Shown piece by piece: positions 7,712-16,999 of a stretch of 64,000 nucleotides of DNA. Below the pieces are notes generated by a model that worked only from the letters and a program-made list of their open reading frames with translations, had not been told where the DNA came from and ran no database searches. The stretch's first letter is position 1; every line of letters starts with the position of its first letter. Made by a program: the position numbers and the translations under genes. Origin of the DNA: Chlorogloeopsis sp. ULAP01 (lineage in GTDB: Bacteria > Cyanobacteriota > Cyanobacteriia > Cyanobacteriales > Nostocaceae); assembly GCF_030381805.1 (NCBI RefSeq), contig NZ_JAUDRH010000004.1:124001-188000 (forward strand), in the 5' to 3' direction.

Positions 7712-8677
7712 TTATTCCGACCTTTGAATTCTATTAATTTCTCTTTGCAGTTCTTCAATTTTTTTCCGCAAATTTTCTACTTCTTGATTTTGGTTAGTTT
7801 GTGCTGTCACATCTACTGCTCCGGATGCAGGCGATCGCTGATAATTTCCTTTCTTGATTTGTTGATATTCTTCTGATCCTGCCCATTCCTTGAGATAATG
7901 TACTCGTTCCACAGCAAAGGGATGAGTGAGCATCATTCCTTGAGCGCCGTTGTAGATTAAAAATTTATATATTTGATTGAGTCCATCTTCATCTAAAGCC
8001 TGATAATTTTCTGATTGTTGAATAAACTCTTGTAAGCTGCATTCGTTGGCATATTTTATACTGCCACCTGAAATTTTCATCATCGATGACATGACAGTAT
8101 TTAAGTCATCAATCACTAACATAGCAGCCCGATCTGCTGTTAGTTCTGCTTTGCGTCGCCATTCAAAAAAAGCATAAATCAAAGCACTACTGACAAAATT
8201 ACCGATCCCAAAGGTTAATTCACCCAAGGCAGAAGCAGTGTTCATCGCCCACATGGCCATTTGAATTAAAATAGTATGACCACATTTAATATGCCCCAGT
8301 TCATGGGCTAACACCGCCCTAATTTCGGCTTCGTCAAGTAAGTCTAAGACCCCTGTATTTATGACTATATAAGGATGCTCTTGCCCCAATGCATAACTAT
8401 TTGCAAGGGGATTTTGCGATACAAACAGTGTTGGTTCTGGGTAAATATCCAAATCCCGCACGCATTCCCGAAACATCTGGTAAATAGTGGAATATTGACG
8501 AGGCCCGACTTGGATAGTGTTGCCCATGAGATAAACTAACTGGGGGCGTTCGTAAACAAATTCCACAAATTTACGGGCAATTAAATCAAAACCTGGGAAA
8601 CTGCGTAGGGCTTGTTCGGCTTGCCGATCTAAAGGATGCCTAAAAGCTTCGCTGGAAATTCCTGTATAAGTTGGCAT
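7712..8677 (-). CDS. M48 family zinc metallopeptidase
   Basis: Membrane-associated zinc protease of 321 residues related to HtpX/Ste24 (peptidase family M48). The zinc site is H125-E-L-G-H129 (VLAHELGHIKCGH), with the third ligand expected at E178 in RRKAELTADRAAM. Hydrophobic stretches around 135-170 could insert into or dip into the membrane. The last 26 residues (after QTNQNQEVENLRKKIEEL) look like a short coiled coil, an addition that many M48 proteins lack. The role is probably turnover of membrane or misfolded proteins. The 3' end abuts the repeat mosaic, and it is divergent from the helicase-like gene at 8818. Confidence 0.9.
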   Translation of the reverse strand: MPTYTGISSEAFRHPLDRQAEQALRSFPGFDLIARKFVEFVYERPQLVYLMGNTIQVGPRQYSTIYQMFRECVRDLDIYPEPTLFVSQNPLANSYALGQEHPYIVINTGVLDLLDEAEIRAVLAHELGHIKCGHTILIQMAMWAMNTASALGELTFGIGNFVSSALIYAFFEWRRKAELTADRAAMLVIDDLNTVMSSMMKISGGSIKYANECSLQEFIQQSENYQALDEDGLNQIYKFLIYNGAQGMMLTHPFAVERVHYLKEWAGSEEYQQIKKGNYQRSPASGAVDVTAQTNQNQEVENLRKKIEELQREINRIQRSE

Positions 8678-8703
8678 AATTCAGGATAATTGGGATCGCT
8701 CAC

Positions 8704-8758
8704 TAGTTATGGGTCATTGGTAACAACAAATTACTAATGACTGATGACTAATGACAAC
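8704..8758. repeat. Short TAATGAC/TGGTCAT-type repeats
   Basis: The divergent intergenic region between the M48 protease and the helicase-like gene contains a run of degenerate heptamer-like units (GGTCATTGG, ACTAATGACTGATGACTAATGAC). Related sequence occurs at about 941-962 and, inside a coding region, at 31850-31905. Confidence 0.6.
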
Positions 8759-8817
8759 ATACATAATGGTAATGGGGCTTTTACAGGTAAATTTACTTTG
8801 TATGGGATGAAAAGCGT

Positions 8818-10350
8818 GTGATTGAGGCAGAAGTTCATTTATCATTACATAACTTCCTGCGATCGCAGGCGGGTTTCCCTTCGTGGCCCCATCATTTGAC
8901 GATGGCACGGTTGGTAGCACGCGCCTTGCGCTTGGAACGTAGCGCCCTAATTCAGGTTGGCGCAGTGTGTGGCTATCAAGGACGTTATCGTACAAGCTTC
9001 GTAGCTTCGGCATTGATGTGGCCTGGCCCTGTGATTATAGTTGCCCCAGAAGATGTGCAGCAACGCCTTACAAAAGTGGAAATTCCCCGCCTTCAACAGT
9101 GGCTACAAGTCAGTAAGGCAATTAGAACAGGTGACGCTTGGCCTGGTGGTGAGTTCCAAGGACTGTTGTTGCTTTCTCCTCAAGCTTGGTTAAAAGCACA
9201 ACTGGCAGAAAAAGAAGAATTTCCTAGTGGCATTCCTACAATTATTGATGGCGTAGACGATTTAGAAGATTGGGTGCGCGAGCAACTCACCGTGACTTTG
9301 GAAAGCAGTGATTGGGATCAACTCATGCTGGCTTGTCCTAATCAAGCTGAGGCAATTCGTTCTGCGCGAGTACAATTGACACATGAACTATTCCAACATC
9401 CTGCTAATCCCTACGAGTGTTATCTAATTTCTCAACAAGAAGTAGAAATCATCAGCCACCTTTATTCAATTTTGGAGCTAGCAGATTTACCGGATGCTTG
9501 GCAAAAGTTTTGGCAGCAATTTCAAAAAGTAAATGCAAAGCTTGCTTCTTCCTCTTCCTTATTGTGGGCGACAATTGCTCGCCGACAAGGTTTATTTTCT
9601 TTGCATTGTGTTCCTATTGAAATCGCGAAAATACTTTCACCGATTTGGCAACGACAACCGGTAGTGTTAATTGGTAATACTTTAGAACCGGAGACAGAAG
9701 CTCCAATTTTCCGTCAGCGCTTTGGATTGGGTGAGTTGACTTGTCTGAAATTCTCAGATAGCCAAACAGAAGCAATTCAACTGTATGTACCATACCAATT
9801 GCCTTTGCCTAATACTCCGGAATTTCAAGCTGCTTTTATTCACAAAGTTCGTACCCTGGTTTGTCTAAGTGCCACATCGCCAGGCTTGACGGTTGTGTTG
9901 GTGGGAGATGTGCCACTCAAGGCTCAGGTAGGGACAATTTTGGCTTCGGAGTTTGGTTCGCGGGTGCAAGTGGAAAAAACTTGTTTGGATGAAAATGGCA
10001 TTTTAGTAACTGGTTGGGAATTTTGGCGAGAGCATCAAGCATATTTGCCTGCACCTCAGCTAATCGTCATTGCTACCTTACCCTTGCCATCGCTGGAAAA
10101 TCCTCTTGTGGCTGGTAGAGTAGCTTACTATAAGCGATCGCATCAGGACTGGTTTCGTTTATATTTGCTGCCAACTGCCCTGAACGAATTGCAGCGAGCG
10201 ATCGCTCCAGCGAGAGAAAATCAAGGAATCGTGGCTTTACTTGATAGCCGTGTAGTTAACCGTAGTTATGGCGCTCAAGTTTTAGCTGCCCTTAGCCCTT
10301 TAGCACGCATTAACTATCTTGATCCCAGCTTATTTTCCCAATCTAGCTAG
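8818..10350 (+). CDS. Degenerate DinG-like helicase homologue
   Basis: Cytoplasmic protein of 510 residues that appears to be a cyanobacterial DinG/XPD-type helicase relative. The C-terminal region follows the helicase C2 layout, ending with a VVNRSYG-QVLAALSP segment resembling the final motif of DinG proteins. In the N-terminal half, where a Walker A should occur, the sequence is GYQGRYRT (52-59) in place of GxxGxGKT. Where a DEAH box is expected there is IIDGVDDLEDW (142-152). ATP hydrolysis is therefore doubtful. The four-cysteine Fe-S signature of XPD/DinG is not evident. The start is a GTG. Function is unknown; a non-catalytic DNA-binding or scaffold role is inference only. Confidence 0.65.
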   Translation: MIEAEVHLSLHNFLRSQAGFPSWPHHLTMARLVARALRLERSALIQVGAVCGYQGRYRTSFVASALMWPGPVIIVAPEDVQQRLTKVEIPRLQQWLQVSKAIRTGDAWPGGEFQGLLLLSPQAWLKAQLAEKEEFPSGIPTIIDGVDDLEDWVREQLTVTLESSDWDQLMLACPNQAEAIRSARVQLTHELFQHPANPYECYLISQQEVEIISHLYSILELADLPDAWQKFWQQFQKVNAKLASSSSLLWATIARRQGLFSLHCVPIEIAKILSPIWQRQPVVLIGNTLEPETEAPIFRQRFGLGELTCLKFSDSQTEAIQLYVPYQLPLPNTPEFQAAFIHKVRTLVCLSATSPGLTVVLVGDVPLKAQVGTILASEFGSRVQVEKTCLDENGILVTGWEFWREHQAYLPAPQLIVIATLPLPSLENPLVAGRVAYYKRSHQDWFRLYLLPTALNELQRAIAPARENQGIVALLDSRVVNRSYGAQVLAALSPLARINYLDPSLFSQSS

Positions 10351-10559
10351 GATAATTCCCCGTAGTTAACTAGATTGAGCAACTTGCCCGTCTCTATCGG
10401 GCAGTTATCTTGTCCAATCCATGAAAAAATATAAATGCGATCATAATTAGGATTAAGAAAACCCGAACACAGAAGCAATTTTTAATCCAAAATCCAAAAT
10501 GCTATAAGCGTTATTATCAGCCTTAGAAATGATTTGATTTCTGAATATAGGTTAAACAA

Positions 10560-10778
10560 ATGGGTGAAGCAAAGCGTCGTAAAGCCACACTGGGAGAAAA
10601 GTACGGCAAGGATCAAGATCCTCGGATTATGCCTTGGGTTCCAATTACTAAATCCCAAGCAGAACTGTTTATGAAATGGACAACTCGCGGTGCCTGGATT
10701 GGTATTGGTGGTTTAGTTGTAGCTTGGGTGACAATTCGTTTTATCGGCCCAGCTTTTGGTTGGTGGCAAGTAGTCTGA
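10560..10778 (+). CDS. DUF2839 family small membrane protein
   Basis: Protein of 72 residues starting MGEAKRRKATLGEKYGKD, the characteristic beginning of DUF2839, a family found in cyanobacteria and plastid-bearing organisms. One hydrophobic segment (about 45-68, GAWIGIGGLVVAWVTIRFIG) suggests a single membrane span after a basic cytoplasmic head. The function is not known. It is a single-gene unit followed by a strong terminator. Confidence 0.85.
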   Translation: MGEAKRRKATLGEKYGKDQDPRIMPWVPITKSQAELFMKWTTRGAWIGIGGLVVAWVTIRFIGPAFGWWQVV

Positions 10779-10803
10779 ATTAAGAGATTTCGAGATTTTG
10801 TAA

Positions 10804-10835
10804 AAAAGACAGCTAGGGTAACCGAGCTGTCTTTT
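10804..10835 (+). terminator. Rho-independent terminator after DUF2839 gene
   Basis: Perfect 11-bp stem AAAAGACAGCT/AGCTGTCTTTT with a 10-base loop, 26 bases after the stop codon. The TTTT end of the stem and a nearby T-rich stretch provide the termination signal, and the A/T symmetry allows bidirectional function. Confidence 0.85.
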
Positions 10836-10839
10836 GTAT

Positions 10840-11700
10840 TTGATTTTTTGCCCTTGTGAAATATTTATATTAATCACCAAGCACTCAGTGATATCGCTGT
10901 ATTTAAATTATTTTATACTAGTAATACATTTATTTTTATTTGAATTTACTTTATTTAACAAGTAATTTACAACTCTTTTTCTTATCAAAGAATAGTGTAA
11001 TTAGCTACACTTTTTTAATGGCTTAATCAAAAATACTGCCTAAATGGCAACACCGATGAAGAAGGTTTAGTTATTGTCAGGGATAAGTCAAACGATTTGG
11101 GTTTTACATTTGAGATAGTGGATTAAGTAAAATCACTGTACGGTTAACCTCTGTAAAATTGTTACTAGATTTTTACTAGATCACTGCAAATCTCAGATTG
11201 CCAAGGTCATCTACCAAACTCTATCCAGGATACAATGGGTAGCTGAACCACAACTTGGGTAATTTCTAATCACGCAATCATATCAAGTACATATCAACTA
11301 CGGATATAAATTGCTCAGAAAAGACGTGTGAAATGGTGTAAAACTAGACTATTCTCCGAGTCTTGGCTGTAAACTGCCAATTAGAACGCAATATGTGATT
11401 TTTCTGTTGTTGACTTGTGCTAATTATGAGTTACTCTTATAGCGGGTTGTTTTATGCAACCATCTGCCCTGATAGAAGTGTATAAAGATAATATTAGGCT
11501 TGGCAGTTCTGTCTGATATTTTGTTTTTGCAAATTGAATATTTTGATACGGCACCTCTAGCCGCAATAAACTACCTTAAGCTAGGTAGCTATTTATCAAC
11601 TTTATCTATTCCTGGGAATTGTAATGAATAGCTTACAATACCAGTTAATGAGAAAATCTAAAGAAAATATAAAAGGGATCACATGACCGTGGTGGTAGGA
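10840..11700. other. Long AT-rich intergenic region, no gene recognised
   Basis: About 860 bases without a supported gene. One short frame without a start codon (roughly 11014-11126, TGG to TAA) reads protein-like (NGNTDEEGLVIVRDK, then FTFEIVD) and could be a gene remnant. Otherwise I see AT-rich DNA only. Confidence 0.5.
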
Positions 11701-11708
11701 GGAAACTA

Positions 11709-12053
11709 GTGTTTCTAAGATTAGCGCAACAGCATCGACAATTCGTCCAAGACTTGGTAATGAACCTGCAAGCCTTGGCTATTGTACTTGAGCGGCGTGG
11801 TTATCCTGCGTCTTGCTATACCTGTGGCGACCAAATGAATAGTGCTTCGTTTATGGTGAGCTTGGGAGAAAATCACCTGATTAGGTTTTTGGTTTCTGAT
11901 TACGGAATTACCTGGACAGAAATGCGAGATGATCGCGAATTGATGAAGTTAGAGGGTGCAGAAGCAGTAAATCAGCTACAAGAACTAGCAAATATTGTCA
12001 AGTACCCAACTCAACCTCCGCTCGCTAACAAAACCCTCGCCAAGCGCTGCTAA
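11709..12053 (+). CDS. DUF1815 family protein
   Basis: Cytoplasmic protein of 114 residues of the cyanobacterial DUF1815 family, recognised by the start MFLRLAQQHRQFVQDLVMNL and the CYTCGDQ segment. No transmembrane segment or catalytic motif is apparent; the two close cysteines (CxxC in CYTCG) could bind metal or form a disulfide, which is inference. Initiation is at GTG, supported by an AGGAGGAA ribosome-binding site about 5 bases upstream. It stands alone with long flanking spacers. Confidence 0.85.
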   Translation: MFLRLAQQHRQFVQDLVMNLQALAIVLERRGYPASCYTCGDQMNSASFMVSLGENHLIRFLVSDYGITWTEMRDDRELMKLEGAEAVNQLQELANIVKYPTQPPLANKTLAKRC

Positions 12054-12343
12054 TTAGACTGCGAACTTTTAGGATAGTGCGAAAAAGTCATACTTGAGAT
12101 GGTAGAGCGGAAATTGGAATTCTCTTTACGGTCTCTGGCCGACTCAATAGTATAAATCTGTTGACTGCTTGAGTGTGTAGTTAATCTCTACTCTCCAATC
12201 AATAGCTAGTATCCTTTGTGTTGTTGGAATAGCAGAAATTGGCTTTTCGTCAACTACTAAAATTGATTTCAAAGTATTTCTATTTTGTTTTGTTAAGCTT
12301 TGGCATAATTGCTATTGCTTGACTAAAACTTGACTAAAAAAGG

Positions 12344-14443
12344 TCACAATCCATTTCCAATTAAAATAAAGGGCGCCCAGTAGTAGGGATGGCTAAGATT
12401 AGCCTCTATTGCTGCTGCTAAGTTGTTATTTCTACTTTGTTGAGTATTAGCAGATAGCTTTCCAGTGATCAAAGCAATTTGTGCTTGTCGTAAAGCTTCG
12501 ACTTTTGTTAATTTTCTTGAAGGTAAGAGTGTATAAAATGCACTCATCAAAGCTTGGGTACCACCATCATCTACAGTCCACAAGGAAGCAATTGCCGACT
12601 TCGCACCAGTTTTTTGAATCTGGTAGCCAAAGCCCAAAATTTCTTCTCCGTTACCCAACTTACCTCCTAAGCCAGTTTCGCAAGCACTTAATACTACCAA
12701 ATCTACGCGGGGTAAAGACCAAGTTGCGACATCTCTGAAGGTGGCGCGATCGCCATTCCCAAATAAAATAAAGGAGTCTTCTGGCTTACCAGCAATAAAG
12801 GCTGCATGAGTTGCTAGATGAACAATTGTGTAATCATCCATCTGAGGTACTGTCATATCAAGGCTAAAGGCATCATCTAAAATTTTCTTGGTATTGGGTA
12901 CCGTCGCTGCTAAATTTTCTACTTCTCTGGCAGCAAAAGGTAATCCGGAAAAGGTAAGTTGTCGGTTAGCCACTTTCACTTGATAACTGCCTTTGGTGAA
13001 TGCTGCTGCTAAAACGCGTATTGCTGATGGCGGTGGGCTGTTAAAGTTAGTTAAACTAGCTGCGGTAATGTGATTGATACTAAAGCGCTGGATCAGCCAT
13101 TGCTTGCCATCATGTAAGGCGGCTAAAGGAATATAGCGCAACTGTCCATCTGGTGCATAAACAATTGTTTTGACATTTGCGTTTTTGAAGTCGTTTTCAA
13201 TAGGTTTGATTAGCCAGTCATATAACTGACGTGCAGGTTTTTTGACATCTAAGCTGGGATTTTCTAAACCTTTACGAAAGGCTAGTATAGTTTGATTAAG
13301 CTTGTCTTGCCCAACAGCAACGCTACGGCGGATTGGTGGTGAGTCAGGAGTTACTAGTACTAGTTCTAAGCTGTCTTTTAAAACCAGAGGATAAACAAGT
13401 ACAGATTTTTCCGGCAATTGCGATAAATTATCCCGAACTTGGTTGAGGCTCTCTAAGTCCAAATTTTGCCGTCTTGCCGTGCGGTTAATTTGTTCTACTT
13501 GGGCTTTCACATCTGGACTATTGATGAAGTTGTTAAATTCCTCTAAGATTTGCTGCTGATTTTCTACCAATTTTTGAATTTGCTGTTTTTGTTCGGGCGA
13601 TCGCTGCTCTAGAGGAATTTCCCGTAGCTTTGTCAGTTCTTTGCCCATTACGATAGCGCTATCTAGAGTTTTATCTAAGTTTTGTTTAATAGGCTTTTCT
13701 GCTGCTGCTAACTCAATGCCTTTGGCAGTACGTTGATTGCCTTGGACATTATTAAGATATTCCTCTAGTTCTTCGACTTTGATTAAATCCATGATCCGTT
13801 GCCCTTCCTCGATGCGATCGCTTTTGAGCAACCCTTCACCCAAAGCGCGGTACGTCTGAGCAACGGTTAAAGTATAAGCATCTAATTTTCGTCCAGAAAA
13901 AGCTGCTGGATTGAGGCGAACTTTTTCACGGTTGTTGACGCAGTGCTTGTAAAAGAAAATTGCTAATTCTGGCTGGTTCTGGGTTGAGAGTAAGTATCCT
14001 AAATTACTATAAGTTTTGCCAAGAGCAATGTGAGTCTGCCCAGGAGTTTTTTCGTTGAGACTAAGTTCTTTGTTTAGAACTAACGCTTGCAGATAGGATT
14101 TGAATGCTTGCGAATTCTGACCTTGTTGTTGATAGACTCTGCCAATATTGTTAAATGTTGCAGCTTCTAAAGCTAGATCGCCAATTTCTCTGCTGATAGA
14201 CAAAGCAGTTTGTAATTTCTGTTGTGCCTGTTGAAATTTACTTTGCCGAGATAGGGCGATCGCCTCTTGATGCAGTCGCACAACATTTTGAACAGGTGTT
14301 GAAGCTTTAGCATTTACCGCATTTTTGTTTTGAATACTTGTATTTTTAGCGACAGAAGTAGACGTTGAAACTATCACCTCCAATCCTAAAAAAATCAGTA
14401 TGGTGGCAGTAACAATATGGCAATAAAATTTTCGAGGGTACAT
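12344..14443 (-). CDS. TPR-CHAT protein, caspase-like protease homologue
   Basis: Protein of 699 residues: a signal peptide or membrane anchor at 6-31, tetratricopeptide repeats at about 50-220 (QAQQKLQTALSISREIGD; ATFNNIGRVYQQQGQNSQAF; SNLGYLLSTQ), a coiled linker rich in Q, E and K at about 240-330, and a C-terminal CHAT domain. The predicted His-Cys dyad is intact: H546 in VHLATHAAF and C588 in VVLSACETGLG, followed by the conserved ASLWTVDD. CHAT proteins belong to the caspase/separase (clan CD) group and are numerous in filamentous cyanobacteria. The export signal suggests action outside the cytoplasm. The substrate is unknown, and no partner gene is adjacent. Confidence 0.9.
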   Translation of the reverse strand: MYPRKFYCHIVTATILIFLGLEVIVSTSTSVAKNTSIQNKNAVNAKASTPVQNVVRLHQEAIALSRQSKFQQAQQKLQTALSISREIGDLALEAATFNNIGRVYQQQGQNSQAFKSYLQALVLNKELSLNEKTPGQTHIALGKTYSNLGYLLSTQNQPELAIFFYKHCVNNREKVRLNPAAFSGRKLDAYTLTVAQTYRALGEGLLKSDRIEEGQRIMDLIKVEELEEYLNNVQGNQRTAKGIELAAAEKPIKQNLDKTLDSAIVMGKELTKLREIPLEQRSPEQKQQIQKLVENQQQILEEFNNFINSPDVKAQVEQINRTARRQNLDLESLNQVRDNLSQLPEKSVLVYPLVLKDSLELVLVTPDSPPIRRSVAVGQDKLNQTILAFRKGLENPSLDVKKPARQLYDWLIKPIENDFKNANVKTIVYAPDGQLRYIPLAALHDGKQWLIQRFSINHITAASLTNFNSPPPSAIRVLAAAFTKGSYQVKVANRQLTFSGLPFAAREVENLAATVPNTKKILDDAFSLDMTVPQMDDYTIVHLATHAAFIAGKPEDSFILFGNGDRATFRDVATWSLPRVDLVVLSACETGLGGKLGNGEEILGFGYQIQKTGAKSAIASLWTVDDGGTQALMSAFYTLLPSRKLTKVEALRQAQIALITGKLSANTQQSRNNNLAAAIEANLSHPYYWAPFILIGNGL

Positions 14444-14558
14444 ATAAAACCCCCTATATGGTTTGCTGATGACTAGAGAAAATTAGTTGCCAAAGGCGAC
14501 TATTTTTTATGCTATTTCAGTTGTGGAACATCTTTAATAGTTGCTACGAAGATTTAAG

Positions 14559-15053
14559 ATGTCTGAAGAAAAACAAAACAATAACCAATTACCCACAAGT
14601 GCTATTGCTAATCCATCCAGTCGCACACCTGAGTACTGGTTTGAATACCCAGTCAGAGTACAACCTCACCATACCGACTATTTAGGCGTAGTTTGGCACG
14701 GTACTTACATAGCTTGGATGGAGGAAGCGCGAGTAGAATGCTTGCGTTCGATAGGTATTGAATATGCTGATCTAGTGGCTTTGGGTTGCGATCTACCAGT
14801 TGTGGAACTCTCGCTACGCTATCACCGCTCAATTCAATTGGGTATGGTGGCGGTGGTAAGAACGCGTATGGCAGAAGTGACAGGTGTCCGCATCAATTGG
14901 GATTATGTGATTGAGTCGCCCAATCGCCAGGAATTGTATGTTACTGGTACGGTGGCGTTAGTGGCATTAGATCGTGAAAGAGGCAAAATTATGCGTCAGT
15001 TACCTGCAAGTGTTAAGGATGCATTAGCAAAGATTTCGACATCGTTCAAATAA
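14559..15053 (+). CDS. Acyl-CoA thioesterase, 4HBT hot-dog fold
   Basis: Thioesterase of about 164 residues from the ATG at 14559; a TTG at 14541 would add six residues. The hot-dog core carries the 4-hydroxybenzoyl-CoA thioesterase signature: PHHTDYLGVVWHGTYIAW with the catalytic-type Asp, then EEARVECLRSIGI. The first 30 or so residues (SEEKQNNNQLPTS and following) are polar and probably disordered. It would hydrolyse an acyl-CoA to the free acid. In cyanobacteria one member of this superfamily acts in phylloquinone synthesis, but this protein does not resemble that one closely enough for me to assign it. Confidence 0.85.
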   Translation: MSEEKQNNNQLPTSAIANPSSRTPEYWFEYPVRVQPHHTDYLGVVWHGTYIAWMEEARVECLRSIGIEYADLVALGCDLPVVELSLRYHRSIQLGMVAVVRTRMAEVTGVRINWDYVIESPNRQELYVTGTVALVALDRERGKIMRQLPASVKDALAKISTSFK

Positions 15054-15177
15054 GTAAAAGTTAAAAACCAACTTAGGAATCGGACAACCCATGTATTATA
15101 CATTTCTGCTTCTGAAAACTGGATTCTGAATTTTGATTGAGAAAAATACCCTGTAGCTAGATAGTAGACTGAAAAAT

Positions 15178-15219
15178 TAAAAAACACCGATCCCCGACTT
15201 CTTAGAGAAGTCGGGGATC
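15178..15219 (-). terminator. Strong hairpin terminator
   Basis: GATCCCCGACTTCT and AGAAGTCGGGGATC (15189-15219) form a 14-bp perfect stem. On the minus strand it is followed by GGTG and a T6 run, so it probably terminates the small gene at 15224. The same hairpin type is a common dispersed repeat in cyanobacteria. Confidence 0.8.
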
Positions 15220-15223
15220 TTGA

Positions 15224-15406
15224 TCATCGCTGTAAGGTTTGAGTTAGCTTTACTATTTGATTCCAAATATCTTGAGGACCAATGCCATAACCAACCTGTA
15301 ACAAGACAATAACAGCAGCAATTATCAATGCATTTTTTACAGTTGTTTTGATGACTTTAATTAAAATAGTGAAGACTATCCAAGCTATAATTAGTGCAAC
15401 TAGCAT
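15224..15406 (-). CDS. Small membrane protein, unknown function
   Basis: Protein of 60 residues with a hydrophobic N-terminal segment (about 2-17, LVALIIAWIVFTILIK) and a second at about 26-42 (ALIIAAVIVLLQVGYGI). A short amphipathic tail ends QIVKLTQTLQR. Two membrane spans with a basic connecting loop are likely. The reading frame ends 4 bases before a strong terminator, which supports a real gene. No function can be assigned. Confidence 0.65.
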   Translation of the reverse strand: MLVALIIAWIVFTILIKVIKTTVKNALIIAAVIVLLQVGYGIGPQDIWNQIVKLTQTLQR

Positions 15407-15409
15407 AGT

Positions 15410-15888
15410 TATCAGTTCCTAAAGAGTCGCCCTTGTTTCAGAACTGCTTCTGGGAAAAAGGCGAATTTATTTTGTTAAGAATTCTTACTATTAAGACTTT
15501 TAATTTAAGATATTCAAGCTCGCCGACACTAATCAATATTTTGACTCGTACTTATTGATTTGTGGTTAACGCAAAAAAACAAAAACTGACTACATCAACA
15601 CTTTTGTTGTGATGTTTACCTACCCATTATTACTTAGAATATTGCTCAGATATTTTGTGTAATTTTTAGCTATTAATAAATGGAAGATAGCACAATTCCA
15701 TATATTTTGAGTAGTTTTTTTAAGAGTTATTTTAAATAATTCTTATAACAAATTGTTTTTCTATATGCAAAAATTATAGTTAGTTAGTAATAATTTTTTG
15801 TTTAAAACCCTGACTTAACCCAGAAAACACTGAAAATTTACATCAGTGACTATTAAAATTAGCGCATTATTACCGTATAAAATTTAGT
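15410..15888. other. AT-rich intergenic region, nothing recognised
   Basis: About 480 very AT-rich bases between the divergent small membrane protein and the META-domain gene. No gene, RNA or clear promoter could be identified. Confidence 0.5.
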
Positions 15889-16878
15889 GTGAGGTGTGGT
15901 GTGATTTATAGGAGTTTGGTTTTAACGCTGTTCTCTGTTTTTGCACCATTATCAGTTGTTTTATCTGCATCAGCGCAACAGTCGCGTACGAATAATTCAT
16001 GGCTTGACCGTCCGCTCGTGAACTGGAACCGACAGGGAACCGATTTTCCACAACTGCCAACTCCATCCAAAACCGCAGGTGAATCGGCGTCAGTAAGTCG
16101 GTGTCGAGAGCAAGTGCGTCAACCAACGAGTGCAGCCGAAAAAGCTGTCGTAAAAAAGGGCTGGACTTTATATGGTTCGGCACAGAGTTTTGGAACGACA
16201 ACGGTTTTTACAGCAATGTCGGGTGTGGATGGAATGTGCCGACCTTTGGGTTATCAGGCTTTTGTGTATTCTGAAGGCAGGTATGCCGGAACACTTTCGC
16301 CTGTGCCAATGGACTCACGTACAGACTCTTCACTAACCAACATCCGCCTGAACAGTGCAACGCGTATTGCTGGGGAGTTCGCACGTTATAGTAAGTCTGA
16401 TCCGCTCTGCTGTCCGTCGAAAACAAGTACCGTACAGTATAGTGTCAGAAATGATGAAGTTCCAGATCTTACGCCTGTCAATGTGAATACCTTAGCAACG
16501 TGTCAAACGAAACAGACAGTGGAAGCTGGCAATAATAACAATGCTGCTTCGCTTTTTGGTAAGCGATGGATTTTAACCGAGATTGGAGAACAGCGATTGA
16601 GTGATAACAAGCTCTACATCGAATTTGACAATAAACAAAGTAGAGTTGTCGGCGACACCGGATGTAATCGCTTTTTCGGTGGATTTGAAATTAATGGTAC
16701 GTCGCTGAAGTTTTCACCTTTAGCCAGCACAAAGCGGGCATGTCTGACGACGGAGGCAAATCGCCTTGAAACAAATTTTTTGCGATCGCTACAAGAAACA
16801 ACACGCTTTGATGTTCAGGAAAAAATATTACGCCTTTATGCAGGTGAACGTCAGGTGCTTGTTTTTACGAGTCAGTGA
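15889..16878 (+). CDS. Exported LppP/LprE-like plus META domain protein
   Basis: Protein of 329 residues (fewer if translation begins at a later GTG at 15898 or 15901). A signal peptide covers about the first 29 residues, ending SASA. Residues 70-185 resemble the LppP/LprE lipoprotein domain, with conserved GWTLYGSAQ, GVDGMCRPLGYQAFVY, GRYAGTLSP and SDPLCCPS. Residues 225-329 form a META/HslJ domain (KRWILTEIG, GDTGCNRFFGGFE, LASTKRAC). No lipobox cysteine is visible at the signal cleavage site. Both domains are known mainly from envelope proteins of unknown or stress-related function. The pairing is read from sequence patterns, not from a profile search. Confidence 0.8.
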   Translation: MRCGVIYRSLVLTLFSVFAPLSVVLSASAQQSRTNNSWLDRPLVNWNRQGTDFPQLPTPSKTAGESASVSRCREQVRQPTSAAEKAVVKKGWTLYGSAQSFGTTTVFTAMSGVDGMCRPLGYQAFVYSEGRYAGTLSPVPMDSRTDSSLTNIRLNSATRIAGEFARYSKSDPLCCPSKTSTVQYSVRNDEVPDLTPVNVNTLATCQTKQTVEAGNNNNAASLFGKRWILTEIGEQRLSDNKLYIEFDNKQSRVVGDTGCNRFFGGFEINGTSLKFSPLASTKRACLTTEANRLETNFLRSLQETTRFDVQEKILRLYAGERQVLVFTSQ

Positions 16879-16950
16879 AGCATGGAAATGTTTGATTGGA
16901 TAAGTAGTGGCGATCGCAATTTGGATGCAGATAACACGATGCAAATTGGG

Positions 16951-16983
16951 AAAAAGGCAGCGTTCAGTAGGAAACTGAACGCT
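16951..16983 (-). terminator. Rho-independent terminator beyond the META gene, facing the META gene
   Basis: AGCGTTCAG/CTGAACGCT (16959-16967 and 16975-16983) forms a 9-bp stem with a 7-base loop. On the minus strand it is followed by GCC and TTTTT, so it fits the end of the leftward dxr gene, whose stop is 17 bases away. Confidence 0.75.
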
Positions 16984-16999
16984 GATTTAGTTAAGCTTT

